A stretch of DNA of 64,000 nt from Avena insularis (taxonomy: Eukaryota; Streptophyta; Magnoliopsida; Poales; Poaceae). This document shows positions 1-11,312 of the stretch, one piece after another. The stretch lies in the NCBI GenBank assembly GCA_023614405.1, contig CM042684.1, forward strand, positions 471,333,650 through 471,397,649, read 5' to 3'. Every line of letters begins with the position of its first letter. The first letter of the stretch is position 1. Under the pieces are notes generated by a model, which saw only the letters and a list, made by a program, of their open reading frames with translations, searched no databases and was not told the origin of the DNA. The translations under genes were made by a program, and so were the position numbers.

Positions 1-1788
1 AGAACACACATCCAATGACACTGGTGGATCCTTATGTGGTTTGTGAGAAGAACATACATGCAATGACACTGGCTGCGGTTCATGAGAAGAACACACATGC
101 AATGACACTTAAGTGGGACCATGTGTGGTTTGTGAAAAGAACAGACATGCAATCATACTAGGTGGATCCATGTGTGGCTTGTTTAGAGGAACAGACATGC
201 AATGACAGTGGGTGTGGTTCATGAAAAGAACAGACATGTAATCACACTAGGTGGATCCATGTGTGGTTTGTGGAAAGAACAGACATGCAATGACTCTAGC
301 TGTGGTTCATGAAAAGAACAGACATGCAATCACACTAGGTGGATCCATGTGTGGTTTGTTTAGAGGAACACACATGCAATGACACTGGTGGATCCTTGTG
401 TGGTTCATGAAAAGAACTGACATGCAATAACACTGGTGGATACTTATGTGGTTTGTGGAAAGCACATACATGCAATCACACTGGGTGGATCCATGTGTGG
501 TTTGTTTAGACGAACAGACATGGAATGACACTGGGTGTGGTTCATGAAAAGAACAGACATGCAATGACACTGGGTGGATCCATGTGTGGTTTGTGGAAAG
601 CACAGACATGCAATCACACTAGGTGGATCCATGTGTGGTTTGTTTAGAGGAATAGACATGCAATGACACTGGGTGTGGTTCATGAAAAGAACACACATGC
701 AATGACACTGGGTGGATCCATGTGTGGTTTGTGGAAAGCATAAACATGCAATGACTCTAGCTGTGGTTCATGAAAAGAACAGACATGCAATGACACTAGG
801 TGGATCCATGTGTGGTTCATGAGAAGAACACACAAGCAATGACACTGGTGGATCCATGTGTGGTTTGTGAAAAGAACAGACATGCAATCACACTAGGTGG
901 ATCCATGTGTTATTTGTTTAGATGAACAGACATGCAATGACAGTGGGTGTGGTTCATGAAAAGAACAGACATGCAATGACACTTGTGGATCCATATGTGG
1001 TTTGTGGAAAGAACATACATGCAATGACTCTAGCTGTGGTTCATGAAAAGAACAGACATGCAATGACACTGGGTGGATCCATGTGTGGTTCATGAGAAGA
1101 ACACACATCCAATGACACTGGTGGATCCTTATGTGGTTTGTGAGAAGAATATACATGCAATGACACTAACCGTGGTTCATGAGAAGAACACACATGTAAT
1201 GACACTGGTGGATCCATACATGCAATGACTCTGGGTGTGGTTCATGAAAAGAACAGACATGCAATGACACCGGTGGATCCATATGTGGTTTATGGAAGGA
1301 ACAAACATGCAATGACTCTAGCTGTGGTTCATGAAAAGAACAGACATGCAATGACACTGGTGGATCCATGTGTGGTTCATGAGAAGAACACACATCCAAT
1401 GACACTGGTGGATCCATGTGTGGTTTGTGAGAACACACATGTAATGACACTGGTGGATCCATGTGTGGTTTGTGAAAGAACAGACATGCAATGACACTGG
1501 TTGTGGTTCATGAGAAGAACACACATGCAATGACACTGGTGGATCCTTGTGTGGTTCGTGAGAAGAACATACATGCAATGACACTAGGTGGATCCATGTG
1601 TGGTTTGTTTAGAGGAACAGACATGCAATGATAGTGGGTGTGGTTCATGAAAAGAACAGACATGCAATGACACTTGTGGATCCATATGTGGTTTGTGGAA
1701 AGCACATCCATGCAATGACTCTAGCTGTGGTTCATGAAAAGAACAGACATGCAATGACACTGGGTGGATCCATGTGTGGTTCATGAGA
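1..1788. repeat. Higher-order satellite unit, copy 1
   Basis: The string at position 1 (agaacacacatccaatgaca) recurs at 1789, and the variant order is preserved for about 1.2 kb after each start. This gives a 1788-bp higher-order unit. Because the window begins at its start by chance, earlier copies may lie to the left. Confidence 0.85.
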
Positions 1789-3244
1789 AGAACACACATC
1801 CAATGACACTGGTGGATCCTTATGTGGTTTGTGAGAAGAACATACATGCAATGACACTGGCTGCGGTTCATGAGAAGAACACACATGCAATGACACTTAA
1901 GTGGGACCATGTGTGGTTTGTGAAAAGAACAGACATGCAATCATACTAGGTGGATCCATGTGTGGTTTGTTTAGAGGAACAGACATTCAATGATAGTGGG
2001 TGTGGTTCATGAAAAGAACAGACATGTAATCACACTAGGTGGATCCATGTGTGGTTTGTGGAAAGAACAGACATGCAATGACTCTAGCTGTGGTTCATGA
2101 AAAGAACAAACATGCAATCACACTAGGTGGATCCATGTGTGGTTTGTTTAGAGGAACACACATGGAATGACACTGGTGGATCCTTGTGTGGTTCATGAAA
2201 AGAACTGACATGCAATAACACTGGTGGATACTTATGTGGTTTGTGGAAAGCACATACATGCAATCACACTGGGTGGATCCATGTGTGCTTTGTTTAGACG
2301 AACAGACATGGAATGACACTGGGTGTGGTTCATGAAAAGAACAGACATGCAATGACACTGAGTGGATCCATGTGTGGTTTGTGGAAAGCACAGACATGCA
2401 ATCACACTAGGTGGATCCATGTGTGGTTTGTTTAGAGGAATAGACATGCAATGACACTGGGTGTGGTTCATGAAAAGAACACACATGCAATGACACTGGG
2501 TGGATCCATGTGTGGTTTGTGGAAAGCACAAACATGCAATGACTCTAGCTGTGGTTCATGAAAAGAACAGACATGCAATGACACTAGGTGGATCCATGTG
2601 TGGTTCATGAGAAGAACACACAAGCAATGACACTGGTGGATCCATGTGTGGTTTGTGAAAAGAACAGACATGCAATCACACTAGGTGGATCCATGTGTTA
2701 TTTGTTTAGATGAACAGACATGCAATGACAGTGGGTGTGGTTCATGAAAAGAACAGACATGCAATGACACTTGTGGACCCATATGTGGTTTGTGGAAAGC
2801 ACATACATGCAATGACTCTAGCTGTGATTCATGAAAAGAACAGACATGCAATGACACTGGGTGGATCCATGTGTGGTTCATGAGAAGAACACACATCCAA
2901 TGACACTGGTGGATCCTTATGTGGTTTGTGAGAAGAATATACATGCAATGACACTGACCGTGGTTCATGAGAAGAACACACATGTAATGACACTTGTGGA
3001 TCCATGTGTGGTTTGTGAAAGAACAGACATGCAATGACACTAGGTGGATCCATGTGTGGTTTGTTTAGAGGAACAGACATGCAATGACACTGGGTGTGGT
3101 TCATGAAAAGAACAGACATGCAATGACACTGGTGGATCCATATGTGGTTTGTGGAAAGCACATACATGCAATGACTCTAGTTGTGGTTCATGAAAAGAAC
3201 AGACATGCAATGACACTAGGTGGATCCATGTGTGGTTCATGAGA
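1789..3244. repeat. Higher-order satellite unit, copy 2 (shortened)
   Basis: It matches copy 1 with few substitutions from 1789 to about 2998. It then jumps to sequence matching copy 1 from about 1582 onwards, so roughly 330 bp of monomers are missing. It ends where the unit start recurs at 3245. Confidence 0.8.
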
Positions 3245-3815
3245 AGAACACACATCCAATGACATTGGTGGATCCTTATGTGGTTTGTGAGAAGAACATA
3301 CATGCAATGACACTGGCTGTGGTTCATGAGAAGAACACACATGCAATGACACTGGTGGATCCATGTGTGGTTTGTGAAAAGAACAGACATGCAGTCACAC
3401 TAGGTGGATCCATGTGTGGTTTGTTTAGAGGAACAGACATGCAATGACACTGGGTGTGGTTCATGAAAAGAACAGACATGCAGTCACACTAGGTGGATCC
3501 ATGTGTGGTTTGTGGAAAGAACAGACATGCAATGACTCTAGCTGTGGTTCATGAAAAGAACAGACATGCAATCACACTAGGTGGATCCATGTGTGGTTTG
3601 TTTAGAGGAACACACATGCAATGACACTAGGTGTGGTTCATGAAAAGAACATACATCCAATGACACTGGTGTATCCATATGTGGTTTGTGGAAAGCACAG
3701 ACATGCAATCATACTGGATGTGGTTCATGAAAAGAACACACATGCAATGACACTGGTGTAACCTTATGTGGTTTGTGAGAAGAACTGACATGAAATGCCA
3801 TTGGTTGATCCATGT
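3245..3815. repeat. Higher-order satellite unit, partial copy 3
   Basis: The unit start recurs at 3245 with one change (gacattgg for gacactgg). Monomer order then departs from copies 1 and 2, and the monomers become degenerate towards the array edge. Confidence 0.65.
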
Positions 3816-4752
3816 ATTTAATTGTACACGATACTCACTTTCCATTTTTATACTACTCAGTTTTTCCCTTGGTTTTTTGACACTACTCAGTTTTGCCCCC
3901 TCTCTCTATCTTTCGTAGAAGCCCAAACCCGTGCTCACTCTGTCTGCTACTCCCTGATTGGTTGTCACAGTTGTCATGCGGCTCATGCGCACCAACCATT
4001 GATTTTGTGCGATCCAACGATGATCGTTGCACACATCGTGCCCTTCACAGTACAACATGAGACATCACGGACGTCTCCCTCAGCGAGACTTCTACAAGAA
4101 GGAACACGAAGCCGTCCAGTGAAAAAGTCGTTGAGTGGTCATGTCATGTTTAATCTAGTTTGAAAAGCCTACTGCTGCTACTACTACGCCACAACACATG
4201 TGTCATCGAGTGCACGGTCGTCGATGGACAGCTACAATTTATTGCCACTTGATTTTAATAAGACATATCCCATTTTTTACGCAGCGGCTCTCAATCTCAC
4301 TTCCAACTAGGCCCCACCGTAAGAAGCTTGCACGCGCTAGCCGGAGGCCGAAGAGCTAAGATCAACGAGACCTAACGTCTCTGCCTTCATCGAGTCACTC
4401 TTGCAGCCATCAACACATCCCTCTACCCGATCTAGCACAACCCCACAAATCTCGCCGTACAGCAAATTACCTTCCCCTCTACATTTCCACTTTTAACTAT
4501 CGCCAATTTTAGGGTTGTGTCAAACTTCGTACATAGAAATTGTGTATACGCCCTTTGCATGTGGCTCAATACAGAACTGCCATGCATGGCCCAGGAAGAA
4601 AACGTGACGTACCGTGCGTGTGTCACGGTGCACGGTGCAGTAGACTGCAGGGCGCGTTGCACGGTGGTGCAACGAAACGTGCCTCGCTTCCATCCACCTT
4701 AACTATAGAGCCCCTCTCCGCACACCCACTCTCACTCTCGCTCACTCTCCCC
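3816..4752. other. Non-repetitive spacer and probable promoter region
   Basis: No coding region is supported here. Near the right end a CT-rich leader (about 4711-4752) precedes the ATG at 4753, and a weak TATA-like string (aactataga) lies near 4701. These fit a promoter and 5' leader for the zf-XS-like gene, but the TATA match is poor. Confidence 0.35.
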
Positions 4753-5747
4753 ATGCAACCCTCTCCACTGTCCCACCAGCACCCACAAACTCCCGAGAAT
4801 ACCCCGTCCACGCCGGCGATGCCGGAGGAGGATAAGGTGGCCATCGTTGCCTCCGAGCCCACCAGCAAGGAGGCCACCGTCTCCTCACCGGTACCCCTCA
4901 ATGCGTTGAAAGCAGCCGCCGTCCCTGTCTAGGCCCTAGTCGAGCCATCGATGGCAGCCGACGTTCCTGTCCAGGCCCCTGTCCCCGCTACCGACGGGGC
5001 CGCCAAAGAGGAGCCCCCCGTCGGCGAGGAGGCCCCCACCGGTCACAAGCATATCAAGAACTTCTTGGGCACCTACGATCCAGATAAGTACATCGCTCCG
5101 CTGAACCCCTACGACACCGGCATCGACGACCCATGGTCGGAGGTAACTAGGGTTTGCTCTCCTTCCCTAGTTCTTCTACCGTTCCCATCATTGGATGCTA
5201 GATCTTGGTTTATTAGGATTCGCTTGTTCGCATTTCGATTGCTCGGTCTTCTTACATCATCTACTCCCCCATTTTCCTTTTCTTCCAATAGGTTTCCGGC
5301 AGCGACGTCTGCAGCGATGACGAGTCCATCCACACCAAGACTCGTCAGGTGCTGAGGAGGCTGCGGGCCGGCCAGTACGACACCTTCTTCAGGGGCGGCT
5401 CCTGGCGCTGCCCCTTCTGCAAGGGGATCGCCTTCGGCTAGGTGAGTCTCCCCGGCACGGACTTCAACTCCTTACTAAAGCATGCAGAGGCCCTGGGCCC
5501 CGGCATCCACGAAGGCGGCAAGCGCGAGACCGTGAACATCAACGCCTACATTGCTGAACACCGGGCTCTTGCCATTCACCTCCGAAACCTCCAGCGGGTG
5601 GCCATCAAAGAGGGTCGCATGCCTCCAATCAGGCCCAAGGCCCCCAAGATCAAGGGACTGGGCAGCAAGAAGTGGATGAAGCGCTGGAGGAAGGAGGCAG
5701 GGGCGGGGGCGCTTGCAGGATGTGCCTGCAGCTGCGGCGGTTGCTAA
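4753..5747 (+). pseudogene. zf-XS-like zinc-finger protein, interrupted by two in-frame stops
   Basis: Exon 1 (4753-5142) gives an Ala/Pro/Glu-rich N-terminus. A phase-0 intron (5143-5291, gtaact...aatag) follows, then exon 2 to the stop at 5745. Exon 2 starts with an acidic SDDES stretch, then a basic segment, WRCPFC, and two later histidine patches (LLKHAEALG and AEHRALAIHL). The order CPxC - LLxHA - HxxLxxxL resembles the zf-XS finger of plant XH/XS RNA-silencing proteins, but no XS or XH domain follows. Two in-frame TAGs interrupt it: one at about 4930, where a nearby copy of the same phrase has CAG, and one at 5439-5441 between the finger cysteines and histidines. The second sits in tag|gtgagt, which also looks like a splice donor. 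The reading frame continues after both stops with coherent protein sequence. The start could instead be the ATG at 4819. The family call is tentative. Confidence 0.5.
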
Positions 5748-6217
5748 GCAGCTTCTTTCTAGCTATATCCTATTTTTGGCTGAATGCATCGAACCTCGTT
5801 AAGCAACCTACTTTCTATCGCTATATCCTATTTAGTTGCGCACATCTATATCTACATTTGTTTTGTTTTCTGAATGAATGTATTCTACCTGGTGTGATTT
5901 GTTGCTCTAGATTTGCTACCCGATCGGAGGCAAAAAGAGGTCCAAAAGGGAACGAATTATCGAAGTGAGAATCTTCTCTAGATTTGCTACAAATTTGGGA
6001 AAAATGAAACATATATGTTTAGCGAGAGAGGAAAAGGGCACTCTTTCAAACTGCTAGTTAACGAGCTACCATCTTGACAAGCTACAAGACACATACATAA
6101 ACATAACACAAAGAGGGTTAAATTTATTTTACTACTATCACTTGAGGCGCTAGACATCTTGACAAGCTAACTGAGTTCCACACAACAGAAACATAACACT
6201 GAGAAGTAAAATTTAAT
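5748..6217. other. Spacer between convergent genes
   Basis: No gene is seen. The sequence probably holds the 3' untranslated regions of the zf-XS-like gene (+) and the exonuclease gene (-), which converge here. A short repeated phrase (tctagatttgctac) occurs near 5908 and 5979. Confidence 0.4.
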
Positions 6218-7529
6218 TCACTTCTCATCAGACCACTTGAGGCGCTTGCCATCATTCCTAGGCGACCAACTATGACCATTCCAGGTACTCCACAGCTCAC
6301 GAAATGCTTCGTCCCACCTGGGATCTGACTTGGCTTCCCTATCTTCATCATCCTGCGACACAATTAGCGGTGCATCACATGCCTGATTGTTGCCGCTAGA
6401 AGATGCTGCCTCTCTGTTTGCTGCTTCCGCAAATCTTTGTCGACTATACGCTTGACTACAAGCTCTCTTTTAGCTGCTTCTGCAGCCTCTCTGTCAGCTG
6501 CTTCTGCTTCAGCTGCAAGCTCTCTTTCAGCTGCTTTTGCAGCCTCTCTGTCAGCTGTTTTAGATGCAGCCATTTCCTTTGCATATGCAGCTTCAAACTC
6601 AGCTATTCTACATTTTCTACAAAGGGCTCTCCTAAGCTCGTCTTCCCTCTTGCAAATAGGGCAAAATACGAGGTAACGTAGAAAAAAATGGATCTTCTTG
6701 TACAGCTGGTAGGTCACGTAAGCATCTATGGCTGCATACTTCAGGTTTATATCAGACAACGGCCACTCGTCCCAGAAATTGTGCCTATCCGTAGGGAAAT
6801 CTTCCTTCATTTTGCCATACGACTCATCGAGAATTCTAGTTGCGAGTGATACCATTCCATCCTTCCTCGAGCCTCCTAGGATCTTGACAAGACTCTGAAT
6901 ATCGATCCAGTTGTGCGCAGGAATTATAATTCCGTCTTGATAAAATTTCGAAAAATCAGTTGTTTTGTCGACAGTGCAGAAAACAATTCCCTTTTCTACA
7001 AGGAACTGGCGCAGCACCGGACAATTCCTGTTAGTCCTAAAAGTATGTAGTTTGTCATCACCAAAATTTGTAACTACAAATATTTTCTCAATGCAAGATC
7101 ATCATCTGAATATAATTTTGAGAAGTTTAGTAAATGCAAGATCAAGACTCTCAACATTGTCTTGTCATAATTTATTTGGTCCTAAATAAAATCCGGTAGT
7201 TGCAAGATGAGCAAGTGGATAAAGAACAAGAGGAGAAAACCCTAAAAGCGGTTAGCTACAGAGAGCAGATCTATAAACCGGGAGAGGTGGTAGACGAGGA
7301 TGTGTTTTCGCATGGCCAATTGAATGACGACGACTTCACTCCCTTCATATGGATGCTCCGGGGTGTACTCGAGATCCAATCCCACAAACTTGTCCTCGTC
7401 TATCCTAAGCCAACCCTCGTACATCCTCAGGACACGCACCACTGTCTCCTCCTCATTGGTGTAGACAACGTCTATCTTCTTATTGTCATGGGTAGTGAAA
7501 CTTGTCTCTAGAGTGCGATGACCTTCCAT
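6218..7529 (-). CDS. DEDDy 3'-5' exonuclease-like protein, frameshifted near the C-terminus
   Basis: The gene has two exons on the minus strand. Exon 1 (7529-7279) starts MEGHRTLE and carries exonuclease motif I, GLDLEY (Asp52, Glu54). A GT-AG intron (7278-7028, phase 2) joins to exon 2 at 7027, where the frame runs on through a TTD motif (likely motif II) to YAAID (motif III, the Tyr and Asp of the DEDDy subgroup). The fold matches WRN-type exonuclease domains that remove nucleotides from 3' ends. After the domain comes an Ala/Glu/Arg-rich coiled-coil-like repeat. The main frame ends at a TAA at 6364, but a second frame opens at about 6456 and runs to a TGA at 6218. It encodes a plausible C-terminus rich in Trp and Lys that ends KWSDEK. 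This suggests a one-indel frameshift in the repeat. Whether the truncated protein is functional cannot be told. Confidence 0.65.
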
Positions 7530-7867
7530 GGCGGCAAGGAGAAGACGGGAAGAAGACAGATGACAGAAAGAAGAAGAGTGGTTTCTGCGAGACAGAGGAA
7601 CGATGGAACCGTCAATGCGCTTTTAAGGTAGTGGTTAACGACGGGGACGAAAGTCCAAGGAGAGGGTGGCCATTCCAGCTTCTGAGTAAACAAAAAATAA
7701 TTATAACACCGATACATGTGCCCTGTTTTGTCACGTCAATACACTGGACAGGGGGTGTTGTCCTATCCACTGTGCCAACGCTGGAAGCCTACATGACATC
7801 CACCCCTCCTAAGCGACGGGAGCGACATAACGGCGAGAACTGACAGGGGGGCCCAACTTGACGGTCG
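7530..7867. other. Spacer between exonuclease gene and MULE coding region
   Basis: This probably holds the exonuclease promoter (it is transcribed leftward) and the left end of the MULE. No clear terminal inverted repeat could be read. Confidence 0.3.
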
Positions 7868-9361
7868 TTAGGCTGAATTTTTGTATTGAAACGTAAAGTT
7901 GAATTCGTGCCGAAAAAGACCCTCTGAGTATTTGGCACACCAACTGTAGTCATCCCGGCTGATTTTAGGGAACTTGGATACCGCGTTGCCTGGACACCCC
8001 AACTTTCGGGTCGCAAAATGATATTCTCTAGCTTCTGGATCCACAGCCAATTATCATTCTTTCTCCCTTGATTGCTTTGACTGAAATGCGCACAACCATA
8101 GTAATAATATTTGACCACAAAACATTGCATCAATTTAAACGTATTTAAGATTGAGAACATACTCGTGAAATGTAGACTCAACACAGTTGGGAGGCGGGGG
8201 AGGGACTTCCTGGTAGAGATCAAGTTGGCGCATCACCCGCTCAGGGTTCAGTGACTCCACCATATAGAGTCACAGAAGGTGACAACGTGTCCACCAAAGC
8301 TCCTGGTCTCGGTAGCACTCATGTGCTAAACCCCTATCCCCGGCCACGCTCTTTACGTATCGTTCCTGCCATGCTTCCCGTGTGATAGAAGAATGATGTA
8401 TGGTCTCAAAATATTCATGGTAAAGAGGATAGAACTTTGAAGCCAAATCACGGGCCCAACGTAATGTACCATATGTCCACCGGGTACCATGGTCACACAA
8501 TCAAACTGGACGTCATGACCACTATATGGGTGCACTAGATCTTCTATCATCGGCCGTCCGATAGGTATATGCTCCTAAGACCACAACTGGAGGAACATGT
8601 AGTATACACACAGAACTGGGGCTACACTACTGACCTTCTTTTTCCTATATGAGGCGTCACACAACCCCCTATAAGTCTGACATAGCACCGCCGAACTGAT
8701 GTTGTACTTGATGATCTCTAAATTTCCTAGAGGGAGTGTTATGTGTTCTGCTAGTCTAATAAAAATCGGGTTGACTACCTCACCATTTCCCGATGGGAAC
8801 AACATGCCAAATAGGTAGAGTAAGTACGCAACTAGGTGCTTACGTACTACTTCCTCAGAAACATAATCTGGGAAGTCAATAAAATTTACTAGCCAACTTA
8901 TGGAGACACCTCTAGCTAACTTATCAGTGCGAGTTTTCGGGATAACGGTACCCATCAGTTGTTCAAATTCTTTCTTCCAAGATGATACTGGTGGCGGCAA
9001 CACGAGAGGAATACCACGAAGAGGCAATCCAGCGATCATGGACACATCCTGAAGTGTAGGTGTCATCTCTCCCCAACGAAAGTGGAAGGTGTGTGTCTCC
9101 GGTCTCCACCGGTCAACAAGTGATGTTAGAAGGCAGGGGTCCAGTTTGAACAAATGAAGCGCGGATGTCAGTCTAGCGAAAGGAAGTAGTTCGCTACGAG
9201 AAAGATAAGGCACGAATCGCTCATCAAGAATCCATCGGTTTGCTAGACCTCGGCATCTGAAAATACTTGGCCCTTCTAGCGGACCTTCCAAATTAATCCA
9301 CTATTGGCACCCGATGGGTAGAATTGTACTGCCCATCCAAGAGAGGAGGTAAATTCTCCAT
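7868..9361 (-). pseudogene. Plant mobile domain (PMD) protein of a MULE
   Basis: A likely start ATG at 9361 leads, after a frameshift near 9298, into a 238-codon frame (9291-8575). It contains a run around WRPETHTFHFRWGEMTPTLQD and SMIAGLPLRG, which is the hallmark of the plant mobile domain. This domain is found in retrotransposon and MULE proteins and in a few domesticated plant silencing factors. The frame resumes after a TAG at 8575, shifts near 8485, and continues through WTYGTLRWARDLASKFYPLY to a TGA near 8270, and on to about 8165. After a possible intron a last segment (about 8080-7868) carries NDNWLWIQK. It lies downstream of the MULE transposase on the same strand, an arrangement seen for PMD genes carried by plant MULEs. 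Several lesions make it a pseudogene. Confidence 0.7.
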
Positions 9362-9567
9362 AGTCTGTACGAATGCAACAAATACAAATTTAAAAAGTAG
9401 TACATTACATCACCAAAATCAAAATTTAAAACATTGTACATTATAGAAATAACATACTACAACCAAACACTAAATGTTACAACCGGGAAAATACAAAATA
9501 TTACAATATTGAAATACAACATTATAACATAATACAATACGAAAGTACAACATTATAGCCTGTGAGG
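9362..9567. other. MULE intergenic spacer
   Basis: AT-rich DNA between the end of the transposase (zinc knuckle at 9568) and the start of the PMD gene. It contains degenerate repeats of the type aatacaaaatattacaat. No gene is seen. Confidence 0.4.
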
Positions 9568-9994
9568 GCAATTTCTCGCCGTGTGCCCAGGAATTTTACA
9601 AGTCTTACACCTACGTTCTTCTTCGGCCTGGCTATGGTCCATGTCATTTCTAAAACACTTAGACTGATGACGTACTTTAATAGTTCGCTTGAGCGCAGGG
9701 TTGGGTCACCATGTTGGTCCACCATACCAAACAGTGTTGTGATGCTCCTTAACACCCCATGCTCAGAACTCGCCATCCCACGTCTTCATAAGATTATGCA
9801 TGCTTAAGTATGAAGAGACATGAATCAACCGAAATTCTCTGGTCTACAGCCGCCATAAGGACATGGTTGCAAGGGTAGTGATAAAGAAAAGGCTTCTTGC
9901 ACGTGCATTCGCATGTCGTTGGGTTGAGTGTAACCTCCTGCTTTGTATCTCCTCTCAAGTAATCATTCACGTATTTTTGTCTTGTTATGATCTC
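9568..9994 (-). pseudogene. MULE transposase, C-terminal part (SWIM finger and zinc knuckle)
   Basis: This is the downstream part of the transposase, cut off from its N-terminal part by the Copia insertion at 9995. It begins right at the target-site duplication and reads ITRQKYVNDYLRGD, then a SWIM zinc finger, CxC...CxH (9913-9863: CEC then PCNH), typical of MuDR-like transposases. A CCHC zinc knuckle (9609-9568; CKTC, H, C) lies further down in another frame, so at least one frameshift separates the two. SWIM and zinc knuckle in this order are standard for plant MULE transposases. The sequence reads smoothly across the insertion into the segment ending at 20025, so both parts come from one gene. 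Confidence 0.8.
9990..9994. repeat. Target-site duplication ATCTC (left) of the Copia insertion
   Basis: ATCTC directly abuts the LTR start (TGAAATGG). The same five bases follow the other LTR at 20021-20025. Confidence 0.9.
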
Positions 9995-10700
9995 TGAAAT
10001 GGATCGTATGGGCACCTAGAGGAGGGGGGAATAGGTGCTATACCAATTTTTAATTCTTTTTCAATTTTAGGCTTAGCACAAAGGGTAAATTTTCTAGATA
10101 AACTATTAGGTGGAATTTCCCTATATGCAAACCTATCTACTAGCGAGTAAAGAGCGAGTGGAAGAGGAACGAGTAAACCGAAGTGAAACACGCAGAGACA
10201 CAAGATTTGTTTGACCGCAGTTCCTTCCTTGTTAAGGGAAGTACGTCTGCGTTGGAGGGGTGGGCGGTACTAAGACCACCACGCCACAAAAGGCCTCACC
10301 CTGTTCTCCGATGGATCTCGCCACAAAAGGCCTAATCCACCTTACACTATAGGTACCTTTCGAGGCGGGCACCGGCGCCTTTACACAACTAGCGAGGCAA
10401 CAACTCCACAACAACTTGGAGGCTCCCGAAATGACAACAAGCTGCCACAAGAACAAACTTATTAAATACAATAAACAAGATCTAGGTATCGACAAGAATA
10501 CTAGATCAGGGATTTCTCCAAGTGAATGGAGAGGAGTTGAAGCCCTTGATTCTTGATGATGATGAACTTCTCCTCCTTCAATTCCACCAAAGATCAAGAC
10601 CTTCGGGTGGTTGAAGTGGGAGATTGAGAATGAGAGCTCTTGCACAATGTCTGGTCAATTTCGAATGAATCAAGAGTTCTGAATGTTTGGGAAGAAGGGA

Positions 10701-10709
10701 TATTTATAC
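10701..10709 (-). promoter_or_regulatory. TATA box of the 3' LTR
   Basis: On the minus strand the sequence reads GGTATAAATA, with a short G-run before it. It lies just downstream of the palindrome array, where a Copia LTR promoter is expected. The same string is at 19437-19446 in the other LTR. Confidence 0.65.
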
Positions 10710-10743
10710 CCCCCTTCAAAAACCAGCCGTTGCACACTTTGGG

Positions 10744-11199
10744 GGCCGGATTATACGGCCTGGGGAAAACACCGCCCCAGACTCAGAATATCCGGCAGAA
10801 AGTCTGACCCCTATCAGAGCGTCGTGCCGAGCTTGCCTTTGAACAACTTCTGAGGGCCGGATTATCCGGCCATATGTGAGGGCCAGATTATCCGGCCATA
10901 TGTGAGGGCCAGATTATCCGGCCTGGGGAGGAAAAACCCGCCCCAGTTCGGATTTTCCGAGAGAAAATCCGACCGGATACCGTGCGACGCGTCTTGGCCC
11001 CTTTTGCTCGAAATCTGGGGGCCGGATTATCCGGTCCATACAACACCCGGATTATCCGGCCTGGGGAGGAAAAACCGCCCCAGTTCGGATTTTCCGGAAG
11101 AAAATCCGACCGGGTACCGAGCGACGCGCCTTGGCTTACTTTGAGCGATGAGGTAGGCCGGATTATCCGGCCCTTGGTGGGGCGGATTATCCGGCCCCC
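10744..11199. repeat. Palindrome array GGCCGGATTATCCGGCC in the 3' LTR
   Basis: About eight copies of a 17-bp palindrome or near-palindrome lie within 455 bp, for example near 10856, 10882, 10908, 11031, 11053, 11158 and 11182. They sit immediately upstream of the LTR TATA box in element orientation. Partial versions (cggattttccg...aaaatccg) lie between them. GC-rich connectors such as cctggggaggaaaa recur after some units. Confidence 0.9.
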
Positions 11200-11293
11200 C
11201 TCAAAACTTCCTGCACACTTAGCGCACATGAATAGTTTCCATAGTATTGTTATCTAACACGCAAAACATAGGAAAACATGAAATGTTCTTTCA

Positions 11294-11312
11294 ATCTCCC
11301 CCTTTTTGGTGT
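11294..11312 (-). other. Polypurine tract of the Copia element
   Basis: On the minus strand AAAAAGGGGGAGAT directly precedes the 3' LTR start (TGAAAGAAC). This is the expected plus-strand priming site. Confidence 0.8.

Larger units (their letters stand above)
1..3815. repeat. Satellite/minisatellite tandem array
   Basis: The first 3.8 kb is one continuous tandem array. Two related monomers mix: a ~49-bp form containing a BamHI site (ggatccatgtgtggtttgt) and a ~39-bp form in which that part is replaced by tgtggttcatg. Both end in a conserved aagaacagacatgcaatgac core. Variants include a tttagagg version of the spacer. The array stops abruptly near 3815, after degenerate monomers. The many short ORFs in it follow from the period and have no protein-like character. 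The left end runs off the window, so total size is unknown. Confidence 0.95.
9995..11293 (-). repeat. 3' LTR of Copia element (1299 bp)
   Basis: It begins TGAAATGGATCG and ends TTCTTTCA on the plus strand, i.e. TGAAAGAAC...CATTTCA in element orientation. It matches 18726-20020 nearly throughout. It differs from the other LTR in the number of palindromic units: an extra atatgtgagggccagattatccggcc-type unit is present near 10880-10905. Confidence 0.95.

Noticed and set aside
307..3845. Many overlapping minus- and plus-strand ORFs in the satellite, with repeated HMDPP- and HVCSFHEP-like peptides
   Set aside because: They follow directly from the tandem DNA repeat, occur in several frames at once and have no start or promoter context.
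6403..6681. Ser/Ala/Leu-rich plus-strand ORFs over the exonuclease repeat
   Set aside because: Shadow of the minus-strand Ala/Glu/Arg repeat.
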